Of a stretch of 64,000 nucleotides of DNA, positions 52,922 to 62,470 are shown in pieces. The notes beneath the pieces are model-generated. The model saw only the letters and a list, made by a program, of their open reading frames with translations. It searched no databases and was not told where the DNA came from. Made by a program: the position numbers and the translations under genes. Numbering within the stretch: position 1 is the first letter of the stretch; the number at the start of each line of letters is the position of its first letter. The stretch covers positions 62,001 to 126,000 of the forward strand of contig NZ_CP134197.1 of NCBI RefSeq assembly GCF_031585635.1. Direction: 5' to 3'. The DNA comes from Paraburkholderia sp. FT54. Lineage in GTDB: Bacteria; Pseudomonadota; Gammaproteobacteria; Burkholderiales; Burkholderiaceae.

Positions 52922-54091
52922 GTGAAACTTTCCGGTCTTAACGCGCAGACGCTTGCGCGCCCCTTCCTGTCGTCCGTCGCACGACCATCCCTCCGGGGAC
53001 GTCTTCTCATTGTGGCTTGCGGCGCAATGCTGCTAGCGGCCTGCCACCAGCGCGAAACCGTCGCTCCTGAGCCGAGGCCCGTCGTCGCTGTCGCGGTTCA
53101 TCCCGACGGGCGCACGGCGAGCGCCTCATTGCCGGCTCAGATACAGGCGCGATATTCCACGCCTCTTTCGTTCAGGGTTGGAGGCAAGGTCACCGAGCGG
53201 CGGGTGCGAATCGGCGATACCGTCAAGGCGGGACAGACCGTTGCGCTGCTCGACCCTACAGATCTGCGCAATAACCTGGCCAACGCGCGAGCGCAGCTCG
53301 ATGCCGCCGAACATCGTCTCGTGTACGCCAAGCAGCAGCTCGATCGCGACCGCGCTCAGGCGCAGGCAAACCTGATCGCAACGGCGCAGATGGAGCAGAC
53401 CCAGGACGCCTACGCTTCCGCCCTCGCGCAGCGCGATTCGGCGCTCGCCCAGATGGCCCTCGCCACGGATCACCTGCGCTACGCCACGCTCACCGCAGAC
53501 CACGACGGCGTCATCACGTCGGAGGACGCCGACACCGGCCAGAACGTTCAGGCAGATCAAGCCGTCTATCACCTCGACTGGACGGGAGACGTGGATGTTG
53601 TCTGCGACGCGCCCGAGCGGACGCTTGGCGCATTGACGGTCGGCAGCAATGCGCGCGTAAGCCTGTCCGCGCTGCCGGGTAAGACCTTCGAGGCGCGCGT
53701 GCGCGAGGTGTCGCCCGCAGCCGATCCGCAAAGCCGCACCTGGCGCGTGAAGCTCACGCTGGCCGCGCCGAGCCCCGAAGTTCGCCTCGGCATGACGGCG
53801 AATGTCACGTTCGATGCCGTCGGCGACGCGCCAGCGGCACGTCCGTTCGCGCTGCCTGTCACCGCGCTTTTCCACAAAGGCGAGGACCCCGCTGTGTGGG
53901 TGGTGCGCGCCGGCAGCGACACCCTTGAGCTGCGCGCTGTCAGCATCGCGCGCTACGGCGAGCGCACGGTCGCCGTCACTGGCGGCCTCCACGACGGCGA
54001 CCGCGTCGTGATGCAGGGCGTTCACGCAGTGAGCGCAAACCAGCACGTGCAGGTGGTGGCCCCGTTGCATCCGCAGGATTTTTCGTCATGA
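52922..54091 (+). CDS. RND efflux periplasmic adaptor (membrane fusion lipoprotein)
   Basis: 389-residue adaptor. The lipobox LLAAC gives a lipid-anchored periplasmic protein. A barrel-sandwich (lipoyl) part (FRVGGKVTERRVRIGDTVKAG, shown in part), a helical hairpin of about 80 residues and beta-barrel segments (RVREVSPAADPQSRTWRVKL) follow. It bridges the RND pump and the outer-membrane channel. The start is uncertain between GTG 52913 and GTG 52922. Its stop overlaps the pump start by four bases (ATGA). Confidence 0.88.
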   Translation: MKLSGLNAQTLARPFLSSVARPSLRGRLLIVACGAMLLAACHQRETVAPEPRPVVAVAVHPDGRTASASLPAQIQARYSTPLSFRVGGKVTERRVRIGDTVKAGQTVALLDPTDLRNNLANARAQLDAAEHRLVYAKQQLDRDRAQAQANLIATAQMEQTQDAYASALAQRDSALAQMALATDHLRYATLTADHDGVITSEDADTGQNVQADQAVYHLDWTGDVDVVCDAPERTLGALTVGSNARVSLSALPGKTFEARVREVSPAADPQSRTWRVKLTLAAPSPEVRLGMTANVTFDAVGDAPAARPFALPVTALFHKGEDPAVWVVRAGSDTLELRAVSIARYGERTVAVTGGLHDGDRVVMQGVHAVSANQHVQVVAPLHPQDFSS

Positions 54092-57000
54092 ACGCACGCG
54101 ACCATGAAACCGCGCGTGACAGCGCGCCCGTCACCCCGTCCGACGTCGAGGCACATGGCGAAGGCGGCTTCAATCTCTCCGCGTGGGCGTTGCGTCACCA
54201 GCAGCTGGTGATCTTTCTGATCGGGCTTGCAACCCTGTTCGGCGTGATCGGTTATACGCAGCTTGCGCAGTCGGAAGACCCGCCGTTCACGTTCCGGACC
54301 ATGGTGGTCAAAACTTACTGGCCGGGCGCGACTGCCCGCGAGGTGCAGGAACAGATCACGGACCGGATCGGCCGTCAGTTGCAGGCGGCACCGTATGTGG
54401 ACAACATCAAGAGCTACTCGCGGCCCGGCGAGTCGATGATCTTCTTCGCCATGAAGGACTCGGCCCCGGTCAGGGAAGTCCCCGAAACCTGGTACCAGGT
54501 GCGCAAGAAAGTGGGCGACATCGCCGCGACGCTGCCCAAGGGGACGGTTGGACCGTTTTTTAACGACGAGTTCGGTGACGTCTACACGAACATCTACGCA
54601 CTTGAAGGCGACGGCTTTACGCCTGCGCAACTACACGACTACGCGGATCAGTTGCGCACGGTCCTGCTGCGCGTGCCCGGCGTCGCCAAGGTCGACTACT
54701 TTGGCGACCCGGACCAGCACATCTTCGTCGAGATATCGAATGCGGAGCTGACGGGGCTCTCTATCACGCCGCAGCAGCTCGCCCAGGCAATCGACGCACA
54801 GAATACCGTTGCGCCCGTTGGCACCATTACGACGGCGGACGACCGGGTGTTCGTGCGACCGAGCGGCGCGTTCAAGGACGTGCAGGCACTCGCCGACACG
54901 CTCATCACCGTGAACAAACGCACGTTCCGGCTTGGTGACATCGCGAAAATCACGCGCGGCTACGACGATCCTCCCGGCACGCAGATGCGCGTCGGGGGGC
55001 AAGCGGTGTTGGGTATCGGCGTGACGATGCAAAAAGGCGGCGACGTGATCAGCCTCGGCAAGGCGCTCGACGCGAAAGCCGCCGAACTGCAGGCGGCCCT
55101 GCCGGCGGGGCTCAAGCTGGCTGCCGTCGCGAGCATGCCCCACGCGGTCAAGCATTCGGTGGACGAGTTCGTCAGGTCGGTTGGCGAAGCGGTCGCCATC
55201 GTGCTGGTCGTGAGCCTCGTTTCGCTCGGCCTGCGCACCGGCATGGTCGTCGTGATCTCGATTCCGATCGTGCTCGCCGTGACAGCGCTGTGCATGCATG
55301 TGTTCAATATCGGGCTGGACCAGGTCTCCCTTGGTACGCTCGTGCTCGCGTTGGGGCTGCTCGTCGACGACGCGATCATCGCCGTCGAAACGATGGCCGT
55401 GAAGCTCGAGCAGGGGTGGAGTCGCATGCGCGCGGCGGCCTTTGCCTACTCGAGCACCGCATTCCCGATGCTGACCGGCACGCTCGTGACGGTATCGGGC
55501 TTTCTGCCGATCGCACTCGCGAAATCGAGTACGGGCGAATACACGCGCTCGATTTTCGAAGTGTCCGCCATTGCGCTGATCGTTTCGTGGTTCGCGGCTG
55601 TCGTGCTGGTCCCGTTACTCGGCTACCACATGCTGCCGGAGCGCAAGGCCCACTGGCGCGACGGCGCTCATGACGAACATGACGTCTATAACACCGGCTT
55701 CTACCGGCGCCTGTCGGATTGGATCACGTGGTGTATCGAGCGCCGCTGGGCCGTGCTTGGCGTCACTGCCGTGCTCTTTGCGATCGCGATGGCGGCCTTC
55801 ACGCGCGTGCCGCAGCAGTTCTTCCCCAACTCGGAGCGGCCGGAACTGCTCGTGGACCTGCGGCTGCCGGAAGGCGCTTCGTTCGAGGCGACCCTGCGTG
55901 AAGCCAAGCGCCTGGAAAAGGCGCTCGACGGCCAGCCCGCGATCGAGCACTTCGTGGACTATGTGGGCACCGGCGCACCGCGCTTTTACCTGCCGCTCGA
56001 CCAGCAGCTTCAGCAGCCAAACTTTGCGCAGTTCGTGATCACGGCCAAAAGTGTCGAAAACCGCGACGAGATGATGCACTGGCTCGATGCCAAACTTGGG
56101 CGAGAGTTCTCCGGCGTGCGCACGCGTGTGGCGCGACTCGAGAACGGGCCGCCAGTGGGATTCCCGATCAAGTTCCGGGTGAGCGGCAGCGATATTGCGA
56201 CCGTGCGCTCGATTGCTGAAAAGGTCGCCGGAACGGTCCGCGCTGATTCCCGCACGCGCGATGTCCAGTTCGACTGGGACGAGCCGGCCGAACGGTCGAT
56301 CTCGTTCGAGATCGATCAGAACCGGGCGCGCCAGCTTGGCGTGTCGTCGGAGGACGTATCGAACTTCCTGGCGATGACGCTTTCCGGTTACACGGTCACG
56401 CAGTTCCGTGAGCAGGACAAGCTGATCAACGTCGATCTGCGCGCGCCGAAGAGCGAGCGTGTCGATCCAGCGCAGCTCACGAGCCTCGCGATTCCGACGC
56501 CGAACGGCCCGGTTCCGCTCGGTTCCCTCGGACATGTTCGGGACGCGCTCGAGTATGGGGTGATCTGGCAGCGCGACCGCCAGCCGACGATCACCGTGCA
56601 GGCCGACATTCGCGGCAACGCGCAGGGCATCGATGTGACCCGCGATATCGAGCAGGCACTCGTGGAGCAAAAAGCGACGCTGCCGGTCGGCTATCGGATA
56701 GACGTGGGCGGCTCGGTCGAGGAAAGCGCGAAAGGCCAGAGCTCGATCAACGCCGAGATGCCGCTCATGATCATCGCAGTGCTGACGCTGCTCATGATCC
56801 AGCTGAAGAGTTTCCTGCGGACGTTTATCGTCGTGCTGACAGCGCCGCTCGGGCTGATCGGCGTCGTGGCGGCGCTGCTCCTGTTCGGCAAGCCCTTTGG
56901 TTTCGTCGCGTTGCTCGGCGTGATTGCCATGTTCGGCATCATCATGCGCAACTCCGTGATCCTGGTCGATCAGATCGACCAGGACATCGCGGCGGGGCAC

Positions 57001-57261
57001 GGGCGTTTCGACGCGATTATCGGTGCAACCGTAAGACGCTTCAGGCCGATCATGCTGACGGCCGCCGCCGCCGTGCTCGCCTTGATTCCACTCCTGCGCT
57101 CAGCGTTCTTCGGACCGATGGCGACCGCGCTGATGGGTGGCATCACGATTGCCACGGGACTGACGATTTTCTTCCTGCCGGCGCTCTATGCGACCTGCTT
57201 CAGGATCCGGCGCGACGAGCGCGGGATGCAACCGGTTGTCGTCGAGCATACGGAGATTTGA
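54088..57261 (+). CDS. RND efflux pump, inner-membrane permease
   Basis: 1057-residue RND permease with twelve helices and two large periplasmic loops. GLLVDDAIIAVET in TM4 carries the paired proton-relay aspartates. The start of the first loop (SEDPPFTFRTMVVKTYWPGA; FFNDEFGDVYTNIYALEGDG) resembles the TriC-type branch of hydrophobe/amphiphile pumps. It takes up toxic compounds from membrane or periplasm and drives them out with the proton gradient. ATGA overlap with the adaptor gene and near-overlap with the outer-membrane gene show one operon. Substrate unknown. Confidence 0.93.
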   Translation: MNARDHETARDSAPVTPSDVEAHGEGGFNLSAWALRHQQLVIFLIGLATLFGVIGYTQLAQSEDPPFTFRTMVVKTYWPGATAREVQEQITDRIGRQLQAAPYVDNIKSYSRPGESMIFFAMKDSAPVREVPETWYQVRKKVGDIAATLPKGTVGPFFNDEFGDVYTNIYALEGDGFTPAQLHDYADQLRTVLLRVPGVAKVDYFGDPDQHIFVEISNAELTGLSITPQQLAQAIDAQNTVAPVGTITTADDRVFVRPSGAFKDVQALADTLITVNKRTFRLGDIAKITRGYDDPPGTQMRVGGQAVLGIGVTMQKGGDVISLGKALDAKAAELQAALPAGLKLAAVASMPHAVKHSVDEFVRSVGEAVAIVLVVSLVSLGLRTGMVVVISIPIVLAVTALCMHVFNIGLDQVSLGTLVLALGLLVDDAIIAVETMAVKLEQGWSRMRAAAFAYSSTAFPMLTGTLVTVSGFLPIALAKSSTGEYTRSIFEVSAIALIVSWFAAVVLVPLLGYHMLPERKAHWRDGAHDEHDVYNTGFYRRLSDWITWCIERRWAVLGVTAVLFAIAMAAFTRVPQQFFPNSERPELLVDLRLPEGASFEATLREAKRLEKALDGQPAIEHFVDYVGTGAPRFYLPLDQQLQQPNFAQFVITAKSVENRDEMMHWLDAKLGREFSGVRTRVARLENGPPVGFPIKFRVSGSDIATVRSIAEKVAGTVRADSRTRDVQFDWDEPAERSISFEIDQNRARQLGVSSEDVSNFLAMTLSGYTVTQFREQDKLINVDLRAPKSERVDPAQLTSLAIPTPNGPVPLGSLGHVRDALEYGVIWQRDRQPTITVQADIRGNAQGIDVTRDIEQALVEQKATLPVGYRIDVGGSVEESAKGQSSINAEMPLMIIAVLTLLMIQLKSFLRTFIVVLTAPLGLIGVVAALLLFGKPFGFVALLGVIAMFGIIMRNSVILVDQIDQDIAAGHGRFDAIIGATVRRFRPIMLTAAAAVLALIPLLRSAFFGPMATALMGGITIATGLTIFFLPALYATCFRIRRDERGMQPVVVEHTEI

Positions 57262-57263
57262 TC

Positions 57264-58727
57264 ATGAAGCTGGCCTACAAGACATCCGTTCTCGCAGTGG
57301 CTACGGCGCTCGCATTGACGGGCTGCTCGTTCGGTCCCAATGGCGAGCCCCCGGTGATGCCTTCGCCCGGGCACTACGGCGCGCAGGCGCAGCCCTCGAC
57401 GACTGTTGCCGCAGGCGGTGTTGCGCAGCGGTTCGATCTCGGCGCGACATCGATGCCGCAATGGTGGCGGCTTTACCGGTCCGACGCGCTCGATGCACTC
57501 GTCGACGAAGGCTTGCGCAACAGCCCGACGCTTGCAGGTGCGCAGCGAACGCTTGCGGCCGCGCAAGAGGAACTGCGCGCGCAGGTCGGTTCATCCACGC
57601 TGCCGTCAGTCGACGGTGTCGCCCAGGTTGAACGCGCGCGTTCACCCGTCGTGCCGGGGCTCGGCCCTGAGCAGGTGCAGTACAACTTTTTCGCCGGGCA
57701 GATTCAGGCGCATTACACATTCGACTTCTTCGGCCAGACGCGTTACGCGAACTCGGCGAGCGCCGCTCGCGTAAACGTGCAGGCGTATGAACTGGAAGCG
57801 GCCCGGCGCGCGCTTGCCGCCAACATCGTCGCCACGGCGATCAATGTGGCGGCGCTCGATCGCCAGATCGCGCTCACCGAACGGCTCGTCGCCGTGGCGA
57901 GCGCAGCTGCAAACGAGGATCAGCAACGATACGCGCTCGGGTCTATTTCGCATGTGCAGGCGTTGAACTCGACGCAGGACGCAGATTCGATCGCGGCGAG
58001 TCTTCCGACCATTCGCCAGCAACGCGCCTCAGCGGTCCACGCGCTGGCGGTATTGATGGGCCGGACGCCCGATAACGCACCGACCGTTCCTGACCTCGAC
58101 AGCCTGGCGTTGCCCGAGCATGTGCCCGTCGTTGTGCCGTCAGACCTGCTGCGTTCGCGTCCCGACATTCAGGCCGCCGACGCCGCCGTGAAGGCCGCCG
58201 CGGCCGACGTTGGGGCTGCAACCGCGCAACTTTTTCCGAGCCTGTCACTAACGGGCTCGATGGGTCGTGGCGGCTTTAGCTGGCCTGCGGTGCTCTCAGG
58301 CGCGGGCGGGCTTTGGGCAATCGGTGCGAGCCTGTCGCAGCCGCTCTTCCATGGTGGGGCGTTGTTCGCGCAACGCAGAGCCTCGATGGATACCTACGAT
58401 GCAGCGGTTCTGCACTACAAATCGACGGTTCTGTCGGCATTTCAGGATGTCGCGAATTCGCTGGCCGCACTGGACAACGACGCGCAGACGCTGGCATCTA
58501 CCGAAAGAGCGAGACAGGCAGCCCGCACGGCATTCGACGAAACGGCGTCGCGCGCCCGCCTGGGTTCTCTGCCGTCGACGGCACAACACGCCAGCGAGCA
58601 GCGATTTCTCAATGCACAGCTTGGCGCGGTACGCGCCGGCAGCCAGCGCATGAGCGATACCGCTGCACTGTTCCAGGCGATGGGCGAATTGCCGGCCGAT
58701 CCGCCGCACGTGACGTCAAGAGAATGA
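57264..58727 (+). CDS. RND efflux outer-membrane lipoprotein (NodT family)
   Basis: 487-residue TolC-like channel of the NodT/OprM family. The lipobox ALTGC is followed by the usual PQWWRLYRSDALDALVDEGL pattern. Two OEP repeats with long helices follow, joined near the conserved RSRPDIQAADAAVKAAAADV. The ATG at 57264 (GGAG 9 bases upstream) was preferred to a TTG that overlaps the pump stop. It completes the tripartite efflux system. Confidence 0.92.
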   Translation: MKLAYKTSVLAVATALALTGCSFGPNGEPPVMPSPGHYGAQAQPSTTVAAGGVAQRFDLGATSMPQWWRLYRSDALDALVDEGLRNSPTLAGAQRTLAAAQEELRAQVGSSTLPSVDGVAQVERARSPVVPGLGPEQVQYNFFAGQIQAHYTFDFFGQTRYANSASAARVNVQAYELEAARRALAANIVATAINVAALDRQIALTERLVAVASAAANEDQQRYALGSISHVQALNSTQDADSIAASLPTIRQQRASAVHALAVLMGRTPDNAPTVPDLDSLALPEHVPVVVPSDLLRSRPDIQAADAAVKAAAADVGAATAQLFPSLSLTGSMGRGGFSWPAVLSGAGGLWAIGASLSQPLFHGGALFAQRRASMDTYDAAVLHYKSTVLSAFQDVANSLAALDNDAQTLASTERARQAARTAFDETASRARLGSLPSTAQHASEQRFLNAQLGAVRAGSQRMSDTAALFQAMGELPADPPHVTSRE

Positions 58728-58755
58728 CCTTGACTCCGTGAGGTCGGGGAGAGCG

Positions 58756-59532
58756 TCACGATGAACCGGGCCGCTCTCCATTGGGCGACACTTCCGCCTC
58801 GACGAGCGGCAACGCTCGCGTTGCAATCTTCTCCGCTTCGGCGCGCTTGAGCCCGAGTGTCTGCAGAAGCATTGCTGCCGTGCGCTCGGCGAAGTGCTCT
58901 CCGCTGAAACCAAGTTCGTCGAGCAGCTGCGCCGCCGGCGCGCCCGGTGCGACGAAATTCAGCTCGGCTGCAACTGCCGCGAGCACTGTGCCGCCCACCG
59001 AAAGAAAGCCGATGAACGGATCAGCGACCACGAAGCGCTTGGCGGCAATACCGTTACCAATATCCCGCAGCAACCGCTGACCCAGCCCGCGGCTCAGCAT
59101 GCCCGCTGAAAACCCTTCGCGTATCAGGAAGCGTCCCCATACGGGATCGCGGCGCGCACGCATCAGGGTATGACGCACCGAGACAGCGATCACTTCTGCG
59201 GGGTCGGACAGGCCCCCGGCGAGGCGATCGAGCATGTCGGCGAATTCCTCGAACACGTTGTCCACAAGCGTCGCGTAGATGGCTTCCTTCGACTCGAAGT
59301 GGTTGTAGAACGAGCCGAAGCCGACGTCGGCTGCCTCCGTAATTTCGTTGATGGCTACGCCTTCCATGCCCTTTTCGGCCATCAGCCTCAGGGCAGCGTC
59401 GAGCAGGCGGGCGCGCGTCTCGCGCTTGCGACGGGCACCGCGCGGCTCGCGTTCTTCGGGAACGGCAGCCGGGGAGACTGACGCACCGCGGGCAGGGCGC
59501 TTTGCTGTCGGGCGATTTGAAGTGTTCGGCAT
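58756..59532 (-). CDS. TetR-family regulator, paralogue 2
   Basis: 258-residue TetR regulator, a clear paralogue of the one at 51707. The recognition part (EAADVGFGSFYNHFESKEA) is nearly identical and HTLMRARRDPVWGRFLIREG is shared; the C-terminal ligand part has diverged more. The second ATG (59532) was chosen because the deduced leftward promoter would start transcription at the first ATG (59553). It is convergent with the RND operon and divergent to the FAD monooxygenase operon, its likely target. Confidence 0.88.
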   Translation of the reverse strand: MPNTSNRPTAKRPARGASVSPAAVPEEREPRGARRKRETRARLLDAALRLMAEKGMEGVAINEITEAADVGFGSFYNHFESKEAIYATLVDNVFEEFADMLDRLAGGLSDPAEVIAVSVRHTLMRARRDPVWGRFLIREGFSAGMLSRGLGQRLLRDIGNGIAAKRFVVADPFIGFLSVGGTVLAAVAAELNFVAPGAPAAQLLDELGFSGEHFAERTAAMLLQTLGLKRAEAEKIATRALPLVEAEVSPNGERPGSS

Positions 59533-59558
59533 GATCGGTCCAGTTTTGGCCATACCGA

Positions 59559-59613
59559 AGTATAGATGCTATCGTCTATATTGACAAAACACTCAACTAT
59601 GACTTTAATGTCA
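59559..59613. promoter_or_regulatory. Overlapping divergent promoters, tetR2 / monooxygenase operon
   Basis: Rightward: TTGACA (59581-59586), 17 bases, TTTAAT (59604-59609). Leftward: TTGTCA (complement of 59582-59587), 17 bases, TATACT (complement of 59559-59564). ATGAC-N6-GTCAT (59599-59614) is a palindrome around the rightward -10, and TATAGA-N8-TCTATA (59561-59580) one over the leftward -10; both could be operators. Same arrangement as at 52508. Confidence 0.72.
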
Positions 59614-59660
59614 TTAACGGCCATCTAGTGCCGGTCTAGCAAACAACAGACGGAGTGACT

Positions 59661-61352
59661 GTGGAGACAGCAGCAAAAGATGATTCCGTGCCGTGCAGCC
59701 GGCATGGCGAGGGTCGTGCGCCGACCGGAGCATTTCCGTCGGCCGTGGATGTTTTATTGGTGGGTTGCGGACCGGTGGGTGCCACGATCGCGAATCTGTT
59801 GGCACGACACGGCGTGAACGTGATGGTTATCGACAGGTCGACTGAAGTATTCATGGCGCCACGTGCGATCGCTCTCGATAACGAAGCGCTGCGCATCCTT
59901 CAGCTTGCCGGCGTTGCGGAGAGCGATTTCGAGACAATTGCCATACCGTACGTCCGCATGAAGTCGCCCAGGCTGGGCCTGTTCGGCAGGGTGAATTCGC
60001 TGGGCAGTCTGGATGGCCACCCGAAGCTCGTCACCTTCTACCAGCCAGACCTGGAGCGGTGTCTGCGCGCCCGGCTCGAGACATACGACTGTGCGCATAT
60101 CGCGTTGGGGGTCGAGCTCAAGAGCTTCACAGAGGAACGGGATCACGTGCTCGCATCTTTAGATCTCGGCCAGGGGCGCACTCATCTGGTACGCGCCCGC
60201 TATCTGGTCGGCGCGGACGGGGCGAGCTCATTGGTACGTCAGCTCATCGGGCAGGAATTCAAGGGCAAGACGTTCGCCGAGGACTGGCTGATCGTCGATG
60301 CCCGCCACGTGCCGCGTCCGATCGATCACATCGAGTTCATCTGCGATCACCGTCGGCCGATTCCGCATATGGTCGCGCCTGGCGGCCGTGAACGCTGGGA
60401 ATTCATGCTCCGGCCTGGCGAGCGTCGCGAGGAAATGGAATCCGAGACGCGTATCCGGGAGTTGCTTTCTCCCTGGGGCAATGTGGACGACATGATCATC
60501 GAGCGCAAGGCCGTGTATCGCTTCCATGCGCGGGCTGTCGATGCATTCAGCAAGGGCCGGGTGTTCCTCGCGGGCGACGCGGCCCACATCACGCCCCCAT
60601 TCGTCGGGCAGGGGTTGGTAGCCGGTCTTCGGGACGCCGCCAACCTTTGCTGGAAGCTCGCGTGGGTGGTGCAAGGACGTGCCGATCCAGAGATTCTCGA
60701 TACCTATGACCAGGAGCGGCGCCCCCACGCGAAGGCGATGATCAACCTCGCGAAGTTCATGGGCAAGCTCGTTATGCCCCGAAGTGGCGTCGTCGCCTTA
60801 TTGACTCACGGGTTGATGCGTCTGTCGAGACTCGTGCCACGCTTGCGCGCGCAATTCGAGGAACTGCAGATCAAGCCGAAGAATGCTTTCCGCCGGGGAC
60901 TGTTCGTCCGGGGCCGCTCGTCGGCGAAGCTTGTTCGTGGTGCTGTTATTGCGCAAGGCTGGGTGAGAGGCTCGGATGGCACCACGCGTCTGAGCGACGA
61001 CGCGCTCGGGCAGGGTCTCGCGCTGATCGGGTTCGGCGTGGACGCGGCGCCTGCGCTCGAGCCCGCGACGGCCGCAGCGTTTGCGCGTGCCGGAGGGGGC
61101 GTTGTCCAGATTGCCCATCGGGGGCAACGGCTGCATCTTGCCGCGCGCGACAGCTGGGAAGACCTCGACGGCGTCTTTCTTCCCGGGCTGGTGCCGCTCG
61201 GGTGGGCTGCCGTAGTGCGGCCCGACAAGACGATCGTCCACGACGGCCCGGCCACCGAAGCAAACCGTATCGTGCGCGAAAGTCTCGCCTTGCTGGGTAA
61301 TCCCGTGAGTGTGCGGACACCGGAAGTCGAAACCGCTACTCGAACCGCCTGA
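59661..61352 (+). CDS. FAD-dependent aromatic monooxygenase (MhpA/phenol hydroxylase-like)
   Basis: 563-residue flavoprotein hydroxylase. The FAD-binding motif VLLVGCGPVGATIANLLA lies near residue 32, the NAD(P)H/FAD motif LVGADGASSLVR near 183-194, and GRVFLAGDAAHITPPFVGQG near 305 contacts the flavin ribityl chain. A thioredoxin-like C-terminal domain follows, as in MhpA and phenol 2-monooxygenases. It should hydroxylate an aromatic ring to a catechol-type product. A GTG at 59661 with GGAG upstream was chosen. First gene of a catabolic operon with a ring-cleaving dioxygenase next to it. Confidence 0.9.
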   Translation: METAAKDDSVPCSRHGEGRAPTGAFPSAVDVLLVGCGPVGATIANLLARHGVNVMVIDRSTEVFMAPRAIALDNEALRILQLAGVAESDFETIAIPYVRMKSPRLGLFGRVNSLGSLDGHPKLVTFYQPDLERCLRARLETYDCAHIALGVELKSFTEERDHVLASLDLGQGRTHLVRARYLVGADGASSLVRQLIGQEFKGKTFAEDWLIVDARHVPRPIDHIEFICDHRRPIPHMVAPGGRERWEFMLRPGERREEMESETRIRELLSPWGNVDDMIIERKAVYRFHARAVDAFSKGRVFLAGDAAHITPPFVGQGLVAGLRDAANLCWKLAWVVQGRADPEILDTYDQERRPHAKAMINLAKFMGKLVMPRSGVVALLTHGLMRLSRLVPRLRAQFEELQIKPKNAFRRGLFVRGRSSAKLVRGAVIAQGWVRGSDGTTRLSDDALGQGLALIGFGVDAAPALEPATAAAFARAGGGVVQIAHRGQRLHLAARDSWEDLDGVFLPGLVPLGWAAVVRPDKTIVHDGPATEANRIVRESLALLGNPVSVRTPEVETATRTA

Positions 61353-61365
61353 TTTCTTATCCATC

Positions 61366-62436
61366 ATGAAACTCACCACTGCACAGCCGGCCCGTCACCC
61401 TGATCCCACCACGAAAGCGTCGGCATTAGCCTATCTGATATTCGACCGGCCGGACCTCGAGAAAGCCGAGCAGTTTCTCAATGATTTCGGGCTACAGACT
61501 GTATTGCGCGATGAAGCGCAATTGCTTCTGCGGGGAACGGGTGCTTCGCATTTCTGCTACGTCGTCCGGAAGGCGCCGAAATCCCGGTTCGTTGGTTTCG
61601 GGCTACAGGTCGACAGCAGGGCCGATCTTGATGCACTTGCAAAAGTGCCTGGCGCCTCCGGGGCCGAACGGTCGTCTTTGCCCGGCGGCGGCTATGTCGT
61701 ACGGCTGGCCGATCCTTCCGGGTTCCGCGTCGATGCAATATGGGGCCACGCGCCAGCTGCGACGCTATCCCACCGGCCGCCATTGCCGTTCAACTCCGTG
61801 GATGCAGCCGTGCGCATTAACGGGACGCAGCGGCCGCCCGAGCACGCGCCTGAAGTTATCCGGCTCGGCCATGTCGTGCTTGAACTCGCCGACTTTCAGG
61901 AAACCAGCGCATGGTACACGCGGCATTTCGGGTTTATCCCGAGCGATGTGCAGGTGCTTCCCGATGGCTCGCCCGTTGTCGCGTTCATGCGGCTCGATCT
62001 TGGTGACAAGCCGGCCGATCACCATACGCTCGCGCTTGCACAAGGTTTCCTGCCCACCTACAGCCATAGCGCCTACGAAGTCGTTGACGCCGACGCGGTC
62101 GGCATGGGCCAGCGCGTCCTGCGCGAGCAGGGCTGGACGCACGCGTGGGGAATCGGACGACATATCCTGGGCAGCCAGATCTTCGACTACTGGCAGGACG
62201 CATGGGGCGACAAGCACGAGCACTACTGCGATGGCGATCTCTTTACGGCCGATGCGCCGACCGGTGTCCATGGCGTGAGCCGTGAGGCCATGGCGCAATG
62301 GGGACCGACAATGCCGCGCAGTTTCACGAAGCCCAAATTCACGCCTGCGAGCATCGTGGCGCTCTTCAGGAACCTGCGCCGCAGCCCCGACCTGACGCTG
62401 AGCAAGCTGAGGACGCTGGCAAAGCTTTTCGCCTGA
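61366..62436 (+). CDS. Type I extradiol ring-cleavage dioxygenase (VOC family)
   Basis: 356-residue two-domain VOC protein. The second domain holds the iron site: His169 in LGHVVLEL, His234 in YSHSAYEV and Glu285 in KHEHYCDGD. The spacing of 65 and 51 residues matches the 2-His-1-carboxylate site of BphC-type dioxygenases. It should open the ring made by the upstream monooxygenase. The first domain has lost such residues, as usual. Separated by 13 bases from the monooxygenase stop. Exact catechol unknown. Confidence 0.88.
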   Translation: MKLTTAQPARHPDPTTKASALAYLIFDRPDLEKAEQFLNDFGLQTVLRDEAQLLLRGTGASHFCYVVRKAPKSRFVGFGLQVDSRADLDALAKVPGASGAERSSLPGGGYVVRLADPSGFRVDAIWGHAPAATLSHRPPLPFNSVDAAVRINGTQRPPEHAPEVIRLGHVVLELADFQETSAWYTRHFGFIPSDVQVLPDGSPVVAFMRLDLGDKPADHHTLALAQGFLPTYSHSAYEVVDADAVGMGQRVLREQGWTHAWGIGRHILGSQIFDYWQDAWGDKHEHYCDGDLFTADAPTGVHGVSREAMAQWGPTMPRSFTKPKFTPASIVALFRNLRRSPDLTLSKLRTLAKLFA

Positions 62437-62470
62437 CCCAACTCTTTCCATCGAATCCGGAGATCGAAAA

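Noticed and set aside
55615-57000. 461-codon open frame antisense to the RND pump
   Set aside because: Arg/His-rich composition typical of the complement of GC-rich genes; no start signal or family match.
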